From assembly GCA_036023115.1 (NCBI GenBank), contig JAYKKT010000089.1, positions 7,387,501 through 7,451,500 of the forward strand: a stretch of DNA of 64,000 bases. Reading direction: 5' to 3'. Shown here piece after piece: positions 1 to 13,145 of this stretch (positions within the stretch are counted from its first letter, which is position 1; each line of letters opens with the position of its first letter). The translations under genes and the position numbers were made by a program. Below the pieces are notes generated by a model. The model worked only from the letters and a program-made list of their open reading frames with translations, did no database searches and was not told the origin of the DNA. The DNA is from Brasenia schreberi (lineage: Eukaryota > Streptophyta > Magnoliopsida > Nymphaeales > Cabombaceae).

Positions 1-29
1 TTGAATTTTTCTCGGTCTTACGCATATAG

Positions 30-451
30 AAGCTATCTTTAGGCCATGAATCTGGAATTCCATTAGAAGACGAAAGTTTCGGCAATGGAGTGCAGAAAGT
101 TGCTAGGTATAACGCCGAAGAGAAAAAGGAAAGGATACAAAGATACAGGAGCAAAAGGAACCATAGGAACTTCACCAGAAAGATTACGGTACGATTAAAA
201 TCAAAGCTCTATGTGAAGAAATCATCTTTCTTTTTCAGACAATGTTCATAGTGCTAAATCTGTTCTTTCCTTTTTGTGCCTTTTACATTCAGTATGCTTG
301 TCGAAAGACATTGGCGGATAGCCGACCTCGTGTGCGGGGTCGATTTGCAAAGAATGAAGATCAAAGAGAGAGTTCTACTCAGGTTCAGTGCAATCGGATG
401 GAAGATGAGGAGGAGGATGAGAGTTGGATTCATCTCTTTGATATGAACTAG
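30..451 (+). CDS. CCT-domain protein (CMF type), 3' end
   Basis: This is the C-terminus of a nuclear CCT (CONSTANS, CO-like, TOC1) family regulator; the 5' part lies outside the window. Two coding segments are visible. An exon ending at 188 encodes the first half of the CCT motif (AEEKKERIQRYRSKRN, then KIT). A 104-bp GT-AG intron (189-292) follows, and the last exon, 293-451, starts YACRKTLADSRPRVRG and ends ...LFDMN-stop. Phase 0 at the junction restores a continuous CCT motif. The left exon edge is uncertain: the frame is open only from about 30, after a TAG at 27-29, and acceptor-like AGs lie at 28-29 and 65-66. The 'YxAEEKKERI' lead-in is typical of the CCT-only (CMF) subfamily, but the N-terminus that would show B-boxes or a receiver domain is not visible. 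The acidic tail EDEEEDES is consistent with a nuclear regulator. Family assignment is secure; subfamily is inference. Confidence 0.85.
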
Positions 452-1496
452 CTAGACACCAATTCCTTGATACCGTAGACCACTTTGTCTAGGCAAAGCA
501 ACTCAAGTTCATTTAAAATTCGCCTTCCCGATAGAGTTAACTGGTGATTGATGCTATAATTGTTGGAAAATTGCAGTAATTAGTATGAGTTGAATAACTA
601 AAATTTTAGATTAATTATATCATGTCGACTATATTTCTGATTTTGAACTTTATTTGGTCTGGAACCAAACAAGATTTCAGAAAGGTTTTCCAATTGTGAC
701 TTTAGGTTCTGGCTAGAGGTGGTCAACGAACCAAGCCGTATGTAGGTGGGTTCATATGCAGCTCGATCATGCTATATTCATGTCAACAAGATTTTACATA
801 TGACTGGCTCGTTAAGATTTGCAAAATTAAACAAACAATATCTGTTCGGCTCAACTCAAATTCTTTAAATAGATGCAAAATTTTCTAAATTTGTCATCAC
901 CATACAGCAATCAACAAAATTGTTCTTGTTTATCAAGATGGTATGATCGAAAGTTTTCGTGACGCTCTACGAATAGGCCCTGTTCCATCAATATATGGGC
1001 TCAATCTAGGAAACAATGAGCTGATCTAGGCTCATTCTACAGCTTGTTATGAATAGTATCTACTCATGAACTTGTTGAACTTGTTCTGTTGTGGAGAAAC
1101 AGAATCACAAGCTTGGTCAGGACGGATTAGTCAAGCATGCATCACTCTGGTTCATTCTTCTCAATTAGTAGCCTAATGCTCACTGGAAGATCTAGTCATG
1201 GGCGAGATGAGACGGCTGCGTGACCTGCCCGGAAAATCTATACAAGCAGTTTGAATTTATATAGGTTGCCTGACCTGAATTTCATCCGATGGAACCTTAC
1301 CTCACTGCAGAAATTTTTCTATATACTTCAGCCTCATAGAGCTGCACATCCAATTTATATTTGACAAACAGGTAAAATTAGGTGTCTTCAAAAAGAAAAA
1401 GAAAAGAGAAGATGTCTATGTGCAATTAACAAGAGGCTTCACATTTTGATAACAAAACTCATTTCTTTATTCTTTCTGCACTCAGAACGTTAGCTC

Positions 1497-1600
1497 ACCT
1501 AGCAGGGGGCTCGTCTCACAAGACGCACGTCGTAATTTTGATATCAGGGAGGTGCATACCTGTCTTCGGCCTCCCCATTGTTACCGGAAAGAAAAAAAAC
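1497..1600 (+). mobile_element. Degenerate SINE-A-like segment
   Basis: GTTAGCTCACCTAGCAGGGG resembles the family A-box region, and GTCTTCGGCCTCCCCATTGT the 3' region shared with the copy at 44588. The B-box is not conserved, so the call is tentative. Confidence 0.4.
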
Positions 1601-2104
1601 ATTTATTTCTAGCTCCTTTCCAGGCAGCTAATCTGGCGCATTATTCAAAATGTGTTCAGATATTTGCATGAAGTCTTCAGATATCAATGAAGGCTAAAGA
1701 ATTACAGGTCACGTACTCAATAGTAGTCAAAGAAGTTGGTATCTTCATGAATACGATTAGAGAAAGGGCATCGACAAGTTTAGCTTCTTTGTTTATGCTT
1801 TGCTCATTTGCCTTTGTATAATTAATTCAATAATGGATTTGCCGCACATTAAAAGATTCAAGAAAGAGGAACATCAAGAACAGAACATGCACCTCATAGA
1901 GTAGTAAACTTTGTAGCTCCTCCTCCTCCTATGTCTTTTCTAATATTATAGAAGCATCTGCACCCAGCTTCATGGTTGTCCACTATTCTTTGTCTCTAAA
2001 AGCCAGAAATCTCATTTCTGCTAGGAGGCCTGAAACTGTTTTTCTAACTAAAAGTGCATATGACCAACAGCGACTGCCTTTTCAGCGACCCGCTCTCAGG
2101 GAAG

Positions 2105-2147
<43 letters not shown>

Positions 2148-2152
2148 TGAGA
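2105..2152. repeat. (GT)n(GA)n compound microsatellite
   Basis: A run of about 12 GT units passes directly into about 10 GA units, with one TG interruption near its end. It is simple-sequence DNA with no coding meaning. Confidence 0.95.
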
Positions 2153-5100
2153 GATTTATGACTCCAAACAACTGAATTGGAGGGCTGAAAGCTAATATAC
2201 TTGAGGGATAGGACCCTCACCTAGGGCCTACATGTGAGTGCTGGAGCCTGTGCGAATCAACACCCTAACCCTAACTATCTCTTTAGCAATGAGAGGCTCT
2301 TTTCATTATGCTTAACTCCCTTGTCACCCGTAGATTCATTAGCTTTTGAATGGATACCCCATATGAGCCAAGACTTTACTAAGGAGCATCTACGAAGGAG
2401 AGAAGATCAGGTCGAAGGGTCTCGTCGTGGGAGCCAGGGTCTTGTCATAGAAACCTAGACATGACCGGTGGCGAGCAAGGCCCATCGAAAACAACAGATG
2501 CCATGACCTAGATGATGGATGATGCAGAAAAATTTCTGGATTGTTGACATTTTTTCTTGTTATTTGCAGTTGACCCCAGCTATCGAAATCAGTCATTTAA
2601 CTTGAAGCTTCATTTGAGTTTACCATAGCTAGGAGGACTACGGATTTTTGTGCAATATTGTTGTCGACAAACTCTTTTTACTAGCAGCTCGAGCCTCCCG
2701 CTATCGAACTCGTGACTTGAAACTTAAAGATTCATTCAAGTTGGACCCTAGCGAGGAGAACTATGACCTATCTAGAGCGTTGGATTTTTCGTGCAAGGCC
2801 CCTCGAAATTGATTTTCATTGATCGAAGGTGCTATGTGGCAGTCCATGATTGTTTGTGGGCCGCCGTAACGGTGATTGACAGCTGGGTGTCCTACCTTAT
2901 AAGACTGGCGCTGGATGCCCTAGAAATCTAAACCAAGAAAGTTGGGCTTTAAAATTCATAGTCGGAGCGAACCTTGTTCTCAAAGGGAATCTTGACAGCC
3001 ACTTGAGCAAAGGTAATATAAAGTTTGAAGTGCTAAACTCAAAGCCTGGAAGCTCCCTAGAGGTGGGAGAGTGGCCTTTATGATCTAGTTGAAGATCACA
3101 TTGGCGTTCTCTATGAGAATAATAAGAATCGTGGAAAAAGATGATCATTTTATACAGCCACGAGGTTACCTCATGAATGCTTCATTATTTCCTATGTACA
3201 AAGCCACTGGACCACATTAGCTAGCATAAGTGGTGGTTCTTGTTAATGAGACTCTCTCTCTCTCTCTCAAAAACACATGATGAAAGAAGAATCTCCAACG
3301 ACATTGAAGTTTATGCCATAGTTCATCTTTTCCTTCTCACTGAGCAAATGAAGACTAAGTAATCAAATAGAAGATGTGGACGCAAATGACTTAACTGTAA
3401 TGAGGTTTAATGACAAACTGCTATTACAGTAATTGAAAGAAAATGAGAGTGCCGCACTTTACGTAGTTTCAACCATTAGAAAGGAGATGGAGCTTCAGTG
3501 AAGGACAATGAGGGTTAGGGAGCCTTCAAAAGTGAAAACAGAAAAACATCTCTTGGGCTTCTGTGTTAAATGCTAATTTAAACGCCACATGATAGACAAC
3601 AATGACAACCAAGAAAACATTGCACCGAATGTGTAGTAAAGCTCGGTTTAGGGTTAGGTCAATCTGAAAGACAATCATCCGCTACCTGCAACCTCTATGG
3701 ACACAAGCGCATGCTAGCCTATATTGCGGGCTTCCATTGGCAAAACCACTAACAGCCGCCATGAGTGCATGACTAAAGACACTCCTCAAGTGTAAAACTG
3801 GAGAAAAACAAACTCAATTAACAAATCACAAAGGACCTTGACTGGTTTACAGGTTGCCAAGGGGTTGATCCCTCGCTTTTAGAGCCCCTTCAGTGACCAA
3901 ACTCCTCACCTCCGGTTAGACGGCCCGACACCCTGCCATTACAGTATCTCTCGTGTGGACTAGATTCAGAAAGGTTGCTAATACTCGAAAAGGATGAATG
4001 ATAGTTGATATTGAAGTAGTTGAGGAAGGGTGAACTTTTGCAACTCTGTCAACTTTTAACATGTCCAAAGAATTGCAGAACCTGTGATGGTTGGTAGCCA
4101 ACAAGTTATCTTGCCATCCAACTTAATTCATCTAGAATTTAGGATTTTGATAATGTTAGCATGGTAAGACGAATGCATTTCGAAGGCTAAAATCGAGTTT
4201 TGGGTACCACATATGATAAAAGCCTCTGCCGATTTAAGTTCAACCATCATCCATTGATAGCAAAGAGCCTCAAACCACTTTTGCCACTAAATCACACGTC
4301 CGTCTTGATGTCAAATCCTGATTCTCGTGCTGGTGTACCGAAACAGAGGTTAGAAAGTCTGTCACCAGAAAATAAAATGGTGTTTGTGAAACCCAATCAC
4401 CTAGTTCCAGTCACTTGAGTTTTCAATCACTTGAATTAATGAATCACTAAAAATGCTAAAACCCCAACAAAATCACTAAAATTTTCAGCTCGAAAGGGTT
4501 TATCTGGCGTATCAAAGTTGGTACTTCCAACACGATACAATAGTCTTCTACGATACCCTTAAGTATCATATAAAAAACTAAGATGCAATATATATATATA
4601 TATAGCAAACAACTGTATTTGATGTTTAAGGCCGATCTTCTAAAGGCGTATCATCAAGATGATTGGAAAACACTAGTCATCGATGAGGTTTTCCCACTTT
4701 CATGAGTGAAATCAAGAAGGTGATGACCTGTCTGAAGCCCTTATCACAATCATGCCTGTGTTTGCTACCTACGGTCATGGGAAGGTTAAGAATTGACCTA
4801 CTAATGGAGGAGCAAGAAAAGATGTAGTCATGCATGACCACTAGGTACGATATCGGATATTATGTTGATTTATTTTCCTCATAGGCAAATGGTTTGATAT
4901 GTAGAATCAGTGAGATAATACAAGACTTTGGAACTGTGCGAATAAGGAAATCTGCCTTCATGTAGTTCAGGGCTCCTCAAATGATGATATATGTAATAAA
5001 TTTGGCGTCTATTTCAATTGCAATCCCATTTTCGTGCAGCTGTGTTGGTGGGTGTATTTTTTGTCCCATTCGTTTAGGAGATCAATTGTACACTTTCATG

Positions 5101-5685
5101 TCCACTAGAGGCTATCCCTTTTCGATACTTAGCGTTCCATGGGAGGATTATGGTTGCTTATCGTGTCCATTTAGTTGATCAAATTCAGAGAATTGGATTC
5201 TTCGAGTGCTATACTACTCTTGAGTTATTAGGAGAATTGCCCTTATGAATTTAGGTGCTTCCTATGCTGCCCATCAATCGGTTCATGTGCTTCTGAATTT
5301 CTCGCTTTACATCTAATATTATTGTGTTGTGGCAATTGGTTGGTAAGAGAAAAAGAATTCATTCAGTAGAGTCAGAACAAGCCTGTCTACCTAGGAAGGG
5401 TGGGGGTGGGAGGGGGGTTCGGCTTAGCATATTTAATTGCTGCTAATTTGATACCAGCATCCAAACCAATTTGGGGGATTTGCTTCAGTGAAAACTCTTA
5501 GGTGATCTAGCCAGTGTCGAGTATGACCAACAGATGTTTTGCTGCAAAATGTACCAGCCCTGGGAGCTACAGCAGTGCAATTCTGTTTACACTTAATGCT
5601 GTTCGCTTAATGCAAGATTAACTAGAAGTGTGAGTCGCTTAATCATCTGTTGGCTCCTCTATATGCATGACAAACAGCCAACAAG

Positions 5686-5689
<4 letters not shown>

Positions 5690-5734
<45 letters not shown>

Positions 5735-5764
5735 CACACACACACACATACACGCACACACATA
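5690..5764. repeat. (CT)n(CA)n compound microsatellite
   Basis: About 20 CT units are followed by an imperfect CA run. It lies roughly 170 bp beyond the stop codon of the minus-strand glycine-rich protein gene, so it may sit in or just past that gene's 3' UTR. Confidence 0.9.
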
Positions 5765-5933
5765 TTCAAGGTATGACAGTAATGGCATATCGCCAAGAAA
5801 TTAACTGTATTACAATACCACACTAAGAACCAGGCAACGGAAAAAGCTTCGAACAATCACCACAGTAACCGACTTAAAAAGTTATTATTGATTAGGCAAC
5901 TGGAGTGCTACGCAGCAAAACAGATAAAAAGGA

Positions 5934-8164
5934 TCACTTCCACTTCTTGAACTTTCCATGCTTGCCAAACTTCCCCTTCTTGCCGTGCTTCCCGAATTTC
6001 CCATGCTTGAACTTCCCCTTAATGAATTTTCCATGACCATAACCGGCATGTCCCGGATATCCACCGGCATGTCCTGGATATCCACCAGCATGCCCCACAT
6101 ATCCACCATGCCCACCAGACTGGGAGCCATGACCCAGTTGGTGAACACCATAAGCAGCAGCAGCAGCTGCAGCACCTCCTGCTAGTGCCGCCATGCCCGG
6201 AGAGACGCCATGTCCTCCTGCAAGAGTTGGCAATATTAGGTCTATGTTGTGGAGGATTCAGTAACATCTTACAATTTAACACGCTTTGAATATCAAAAAT
6301 ATGAACAATCGGTTATGCTACACACATGCATATCTAAACAACAGAAGCCCGGTCTTAAGGCTTACAAGCTCGGCACACAAAAAATGTAGAAAACTAATAT
6401 TTAATCTAACTAGACATTCTTGTCAAAGAGCAGCTAATTGAATTGTGCAGCACAAACTAATGGCGCATTAGACTGCTGTCTATGCTACCAAAAATATTCC
6501 CTGCATGATTGTTCTAGTCAAAACTAAGTATAGTGAGAAGAGAACTTAAACTTCAGTGATTTCATTGGACTAGTAACAATGTTATTTTGGCAGATCCTAC
6601 ATCTATTAATTATGTATAGCCTTTTATAAAGAGATTTCCTTTAGCATGTGTGACTCCTATTGCAGGGCAATCATTAAATATGCCACAAGAACGTACATAC
6701 ATAAGAACGTAAGGGCACTCGGTTAAACATAGTTGGCAAGACAAAACAAGTTCCTCACTTCCCCTCTTTCTGTTTTGTCCAACCTTACTGAATGTTAGTT
6801 GTGTATTATCTACATGCTTTCATTTAATGATTAGATCTTGCAATTTGCTAAGTGCATTTGTTGTTTTATGCTTTGAATGATGATGTTCAGATCAAATCAA
6901 GAATTTATATTTATGAAGACATTCATGCTTCAGCGATTTAGAAACAGAACTTTTAGATGCACATAGTATTTAACAAAACGCTGATGTCATGCTACAGAGT
7001 ATAATGACCAGGCATGACATTGTATACCTGTTTAACAAAACTCTGATGTAATACCAAATTGTAGTCGTTTCTTGTACCCATACTATTTTTGTATGAAATG
7101 CCTTCCTCTTGGTGCATGAAACAAATGTTTCTTAACTTCATCTTACCCTGACGTCAAATCTACTTCAAAGTTGGCATGACAGATCAAAAGGCGCACATAC
7201 ACAAACAGATATTTGCATGTGTATGTACACACAGAAATGTGTGTGTACATATATATGACACACACACACATAAATACATACATACATATATACATGCATA
7301 CATATGTATATACATGTATATGTATATTTACAAATGAAACAAAAATTGATGCCAAATACCGGCAGAAATATGGTAGAAGGATGTTTAACTTAAAGGTACA
7401 CAACCCAAACGAAAAGTTCATGATTCTGTCTGGAAAATATCATTTTAACAAATATCAATTTTAACATCTCACAGAAAATTTGCAACAACCCTGGGCTAAT
7501 ATTGGCAATATGGCCAGAAGAATATAAATGAAGAAAAGTACAAAAGAGCAAATCCTAAGATGGTAGTGACATCGGAAAATGTCCAAAAGTGCCTTGAATT
7601 TAAACCAACAAAAGATTTTATGATAATGAAGCCAACATTTCAAGATAGTAACAATCTATATGTATTTCAGGCATTACAGAATCCCTCAAAGCATTATTTG
7701 TCAGAGTTCAGCTATTAGGGTTAGAAAGTCAAATGCTTCATCTGATATCAAGTATTACGGACATGAACTTGCATGAAAGCATATGGGAAGTATCTTCTAT
7801 CTATATAACAATAACCTCACAGAATATGCTGAAAATAACTTGATTCACTCAGCCGAGTTTGTCAATTACCCTGCTGCGGATAATGTTGGGGAGGATATGC
7901 ACCATGGGGAGGATATCCAGCAGGCGGATATCCATGGGGATCATATCCAGGTGGTGGATATCCATGTGGATCATATCCAGGTGGTGGATATCCATGTGGA
8001 GGAGGATAAGCTTCAGGATGGGGAGCGTAACCAGGTGGAGGATATGCACCAGGTGGCGGGGGGTATCCATGGCCGCCTGGATATCCATGTGTGAGGTTTG
8101 ATAAGAATCCCTTATCAGCAGATCCTGAACCATCATGCTTGTCTTTGTCTTTTCCACCGCCCAT
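5934..8164 (-). CDS. Glycine-rich protein A3-like (two exons)
   Basis: Two minus-strand exons join in phase: exon 1 is 8164-7870 and exon 2 is 6217-5934, with the intron 7869-6218 starting GTAATT and ending TTGCAG. The predicted protein is 192 residues. It begins MGGGKDKDKHDGSG, then has Pro/Tyr-rich repeats of the GYPPPGYDPH kind (about residues 26-98), an alanine tract (GGAAAAAAAYG), Gly/His repeats (GGYPGHAGG) and a basic Lys/Gly/Phe/His tail (KHGKFGKHGKKGKFGK) ending KFKKWK. This N-to-C order is that of the plant 'glycine-rich protein A3-like' family, whose biochemical role is not established. There is no signal peptide or membrane segment. A near-perfect 30-bp tandem repeat in exon 1 (about 7940-8000) makes this stretch prone to length change. 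An acceptor-like TATCAG at 8185-8182, just before the ATG leader, suggests a 5'UTR intron. Confidence 0.85.
6218..7869 (-). other. Intron of the glycine-rich protein gene
   Basis: This 1,652-bp phase-1 intron separates the Pro/Tyr-repeat exon from the Ala/Lys-rich exon. It contains a CA/ATAC simple-sequence patch at about 7205-7325 and no recognisable element. The GT donor (7869-7868) and AG acceptor (6219-6218) were located from the sequence. Confidence 0.8.
7205..7325. repeat. Degenerate (CA)n/(ATAC)n simple repeat
   Basis: Mixed CA, ATAC and TATG units run for about 120 bp inside the intron of the glycine-rich protein gene. Both strands translate into spurious Tyr/His/Ile-rich frames. Confidence 0.85.
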
Positions 8165-9836
8165 TTTTCCTCAAAGTACAACTGATACAGAAACAGAGAT
8201 GAGCTACCATTAATTAATATGCAATTAAAAGTATAGATGCACTTATAGAAAGACATCCCAATGAACAAGTGGCTACTCCAATGGGTATTTAGGACATGCC
8301 CAAATAAATAAAATCTGCAGTAAACAGAGAATCTACGTATACGATCATATGAATAGTTATGACGAATCCAACATCAAAACAGCAGGAAGCACATGCAAGA
8401 AAATCAATTAAATAGAGGCCTAGGCACCATTGGGAAGAGAACAGTTTTTGCTTGTGCTCCAAGACACAGCAGTTCCATGGCTCCTTACTTAATGGGGGAT
8501 AAATTGATACTCGTGCATGTTGCAATTAGACAATTTAGACAGAGACTACTGTTTTTCCTGTAGAGTAATGGATTGATACCTGACGCTTTTGATAGCCCTA
8601 ACAGCTGCATTATATCAGCGTGTTTGTGTCATTAACGAGGAACAGACCAACATGAGACTTCGAAAAAGGTCGACATAGACCTACTTATGATTCGTCTTCA
8701 CCAGTTCAATCCATAACTATGAGCGTAACAACACTTTCATTACCCACTCTGTTTGGGAAAGAAAAACAAAAAGAAAAACTGCTGGGCTTGGACCAACCAA
8801 TGTAAAAGTAACATCTCATTTATATTGCCATGAACAAGAAGAAAATAAAAAGACCATTCTGCTTATATCTTTCGTCAAGACTATCCCACCCTTTGAGTAC
8901 TAAGGGTGACTGGGTGGTTGTCTCGTTCATGAGGAGAAACCAGATGCACCGCTCAGCTCATGCTATATTCTATCTTTCTCCCACCAGCAATGCATTGGAT
9001 GTAGGAAATGCTTCTTTCTCCTGTCAAGATAGTATCAAGGGGCTCCAAGAAAGACAAGTGTGAGAACTGACGCATATTATTCTTAAGTTCTTAACAGCTA
9101 ACACCAAAGCGTCTTGGTCAATTATGTGAATGATATCTAGGCCTCGTATCCAGTTGTCTTATTTAACCTACACAAGTAGTGAAAAAATATAATATAGATA
9201 GGATACATAACCAGTTGGAACAACTTATTTCCTTTCTCACTTGGAATACGCATACTGAGAAAATTTGAGATAACTCACGCAAGTCAACCTATCCTAATGG
9301 ACGCTGCATCAATATATGGATCCATTTCAGGCTGATCAACCACAACCTACTTACTGGTATGTGAACTCCTAAATTTGACACCCCATCCTTCACATGTTCA
9401 CTTCCCTTGCTGCCAATCCTAAAGAAGAGTGATTCCCACTTAGATAAATTTAACATTTCAATCAACATTTTAGAGCAGCCATACTATGAAATTATGAAAA
9501 AGAATTGTCGAGCATAGGTTAAGACAAGTATCGAGTACAACAGAGAACCAATTTGGATTCATGCCCAAAAGATCTACTATTGAAGTGATTCATCTTTTGA
9601 GACGTCTAATGGAACATTTTAGAGCAAAAAAGAAAGACCTTCACATGATATTTATTGATCTAAAAAAAGCTTACGATAGGATACCGAGGGAGGTTCTTTG
9701 GAGAATCTTTGAAAAAAGAGATCCGATTGACATACATAAACCTTATAAGAGACGTGTATGATGGTGCAAAAACATGTGTGACAGTGTGAAGACTCACGAA
9801 GGAATGATAAGACTTCTTTGAAGATAATATTGGGTT

Positions 9837-12800
9837 CAGTGTTATCCGTATCGCACCATATCGTACGATACGATACAGGTATAAGTACCGCAAAAACAAA
9901 CTTATCGTGCCATATCGTGCGATACGACCCGTATAAAGTGTCTCTAACCGAACAAAAACTCACGTTTTTGCAAGTTTCTGTAGATTTTTGGGAGCTCCTC
10001 ACGCACTCCTCCAGTAGTTCTCCTCCTTGGGGTTCAAGAGTCAAAAAATGTGCTCTACGATGTCCGTGCAAGCCTCCTAACTCAGATTTCGGTATATTTT
10101 TAGTGTTTTTTTTTATTTTTTTCTTTGTATTTGTTTTTTTGTGTTATTTGTCCTTTTCTTTTTTTGAATGAAAAAATATGAAGTTATTAAGTGTGTTGAT
10201 ATGATTTTTATTGCATTCATGAAGTATGAGAGACTCTATTTGAGTGTTATTTGAAGATTGAGGATTTACGAAGTATGATTTTTTTGAGGATTTACGAAGT
10301 ATGAGAGACTCTATTTGAGTGTTATTTGCATTCATGAAGTATGTGTTGATATTATTAAGTGCTTTTATTTTTAGGTTTTTTATTGAATTAAAGTGCTCAA
10401 TTGAGATGTCAAGAAGGGGTGTTAGAGAGTTCCATTCTTGGTCTAATGATCCGGCATAGTAGTGGGGTACACCAATTGAGGGTTCTAGATTGAAAATAAG
10501 ATGTTTATTTTGTGAGAGCGTGGTTAGTGGTGAAATTTCATGATTGAAACACCACTTAACAGGGACTAGGAAAGAAGTTGTTCCTTACACGGACAGAGTT
10601 ATAAGTTTAACAGTAGGCATTAAATGGAAATGTAGTATAAAAGAGAGGAGAAAACAAAAGGATGATTTAGGACAGTTTGAAGAAGATGATGATGCTATTG
10701 AATTCACTTATAGTATTCCTTCATATGTCATAACAGAAATTGGTAGTAGCAGTTCACAATCACCAAACAAGGGAAAGAGGGTTGCTGAAGACTTTGAAAG
10801 TGGTAGAAGAGTAAGCTTAGGAAGGAGTGAGGAAGAGTTGCTTTTAGCATACTCCTACCACTACACCTGGTGCTCAACCTGGAATTCGTGCTGTTATGAC
10901 TTCAGAACAACTGCATGATCTGGCAGACCTTATAGTGGGGTGATAGTTTTATGATGCATGCATTCCATTTAATGCAGTAAATAGTTTTCATTTTTAAGCA
11001 ATGGCAGATGCAATTGCTAATATTGGTCCAAGATACAAGATGACCTCTTATCAAAAATTGAGAGCGAAGATCTTAGATAAGATCGTCCTTCGTGTGGAAG
11101 AATATTGTTCGACTTTGAGAGAGTCATAGAAGGAGACAAGATGCACTATCATAGCAAACGGATGGACAGATAGGCGAGGAAGGACCTTGGTAAACTTTCT
11201 TATCTACTGTCCCAAAGAACTTATGTTTTTGAGATCTCTAGACATGTCAGAGGAGAGACACACTGCAGAGATCCTACAACAAGAGTTTGATAAGGTGATA
11301 TGTGAGGTTGGGATAGAGAATGTAGTCCAATTGATTTCAGATAATGCAGCTAACTACAAAGCAGCTGAGAAGAAATTAGCTAATACTTATGGGACTTTCT
11401 ATTGGACACCATGCGCAGCCCATTGCTTCTGTCTCATCCTTAAGGATATTAGCGAGATGGATGAGATAAAGGCAGCAAGATATCACCAAATTCATCTACA
11501 ACCATGCATTTGTATTGTGTATGATGAGGAGATATACAGATGGTGCAGAGCTTGTTCATATAACTGCAACTCGGTTTGTAACTAACTTCTTATCTATACA
11601 AAGTATTATGAGACAGAAGCAAGCATTGATGAGAATGTTCTCTTCAGATGAGTGGCAACAATTTGCAGAGTTGCCTCAAAATAGAAGAAACATAAAGTTA
11701 AATGAGATTTCCGAGACAGTATTGAAGAGTACATTTTGGAATGCATGTGTTAGATTGTTGAGGATTACATGTTCTTTGGTGAAGGTTTTGAGATTAGCTG
11801 ATAGCGAGGAGAAACCATCTATGGGCTACCTTTATGAAGTCATGGATAGGGAAAAGAAGCAATTACAAATAATTTTAATGAAATAAAGATAGATTATATA
11901 CCCGTGTGAAAAATTATAGATAATAAATGGAATAAACAATTGCATCAGCCTATTTATACAGCACCATATTATCTAAACACATCATTCAGGTACTCAGCAA
12001 GCTTCAAAAGAGACAGTGAGGTTAATCAAGACATCGTTGATTGTATAGACAGATTAGTCCCTAATGAGAGTACAACAGAAGTTATACATCGAGAGATGGA
12101 GATATATGATAATGCTCTTCACTTGATGGGTTTGCTTGTAGCAATTCACAATCGCACTACTATGCGTTCAAGTAAATTGTTTATTTTCGTATTTAAGTTT
12201 CTTAAATCAATACATCTTATATTATTGTGGATTATGTCTCTAATGTTTGCCTTCTTCTACAGATGTTTGGTGAAATACATTTGAAAGTGATTGCCCAAAC
12301 CTTCGAGATTTTGCAGTCAGAGTTCTGAGTCAAACCTTTAGTGCAACGGGTTGTGAAAGGAATTAGAGTGTCTTTGAACACATTCATAAAAAAAAGCGCA
12401 CCAGGTTGGAACATAAGCATCTGAAAGACTTAGTTTTTATTCGTTTTAACATGCGGCTTCGCGAAAGGTAATGTTGTATTAGTTAGTACTTAAGGATTCA
12501 ATTCAATATATTGTTTGACTTCAATTATTAATATTATTTAATAATTGCTATCTTTCTTTCTTGTAGGCAATTGAAAAAAGTAAATAGAGAAGAAAGTCAA
12601 TTTGATCCAATAAGTTTGGATAATTTTGATATATTAGAAGACTTGATTATAGAAGATAGTGAACAAAATGCCCTCCTAAATGAAGAAGACATTGCATTGA
12701 TTAATTTGGAAGGAGCACAACATCAGTATCAAGGAGATGAAGATTTTGATTTTCAACCAAAAGGTGGTGATGATGATGATGAGGATCTTCACCAAGGAGA

Positions 12801-13128
12801 AGATGAAGATTATTTAGTTGATGATCCTAATTACAATATATAAAATGTAAATGTATTTCATTTTTTGCTTCAAAATATGTAAATTTGGATGCAATTATTC
12901 AATGTTGAATGTTCAATATTTACTAAACTTTGCATTATATAAATTCAAAGCAATTACCAGATTTTTCCTAATTTTTTCTGATTTTTTCTGATTTTTTCGA
13001 ATTTTTACTATTTTTTCCTATTGTTTTTAATATTTTTCTATTTTTTAATATTAAAGTACGATATGATACAATACACCCGTATCGTTGAGTCCAACGATAC
13101 ACGTTACAATATGCATCAGACAACACTG
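9837..13128 (+). mobile_element. hAT DNA transposon (3,292 bp) with 8-bp TSD
   Basis: Terminal inverted repeats read CAGTGTTATCCG at the left end and, reverse-complemented, CAGTGTTGTCTG at the right end. The element is flanked by a perfect 8-bp target duplication ATTGGGTT at 9829-9836 and 13129-13136, the diagnostic hAT TSD length. Subterminal DNA on both sides is packed with CGTATCG/CGATACG motifs, the likely transposase binding sites. Inside is a decayed transposase gene (10406-12842). The TIRs and TSD are nearly intact, so the insertion looks younger than the host LINE. Confidence 0.95.
10406..12842 (+). pseudogene. hAT transposase pseudogene (BED, DUF659, dimerisation)
   Basis: Recognisable parts in order are as follows. 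A BED zinc finger (CLFC ... LKHHLTGTRK, about 10490-10570) comes first. A DUF659-type catalytic core follows (WTDRRGRTLVNFL, QLISDNAANYKAAEKKL, YWTPCAAHC, about 11150-11470), then the NRRN-type linker (about 11640-11880). A C-terminal hAT dimerisation segment (NLRDFAVRVLSQTFSATGCE, KKRTRLEHKHLKDLVF, NMRLRER, about 12295-12465) comes next. After a probable intron (GTAATG to TTGTAG) there is the acidic tail FDPISLDNFDILED... ending at 12842. In-frame TAG TAG and TGA codons in the BED exon and frameshifts near 11490 and 11570 break it. Such proteins cut and join the ends of their own element; this copy cannot. Confidence 0.9.
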
Positions 13129-13145
13129 ATTGGGTTACATCATCA

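Larger units (their letters stand above)
452..5933. other. Intergenic stretch without a supported gene
   Basis: About 5.5 kb of AT-rich DNA between the CCT gene and the glycine-rich protein gene. Open frames here are short, have no family resemblance I recognise and no splice context. It contains a degenerate SINE-like segment (1497-1600), a GT/GA microsatellite (2105-2152), a short CT run (3249-3267), a TA run (4588-4603) and a long CT/CA run ending near the next gene. Two exact CCCTAA units occur near 2265. Confidence 0.6.

Noticed and set aside
2262..2277. Telomere-like CCCTAACCCTAA at about 2265
   Set aside because: Only two units; such words are common as telo-boxes or by chance and do not indicate a chromosome end.
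6019..6282. Alternative-frame translations across the glycine-rich exon 2 (Cys/Trp-rich)
   Set aside because: They are shadow frames of the repetitive coding sequence; only the GGHGVSPG...KKWK frame joins exon 1 in phase and matches the family.
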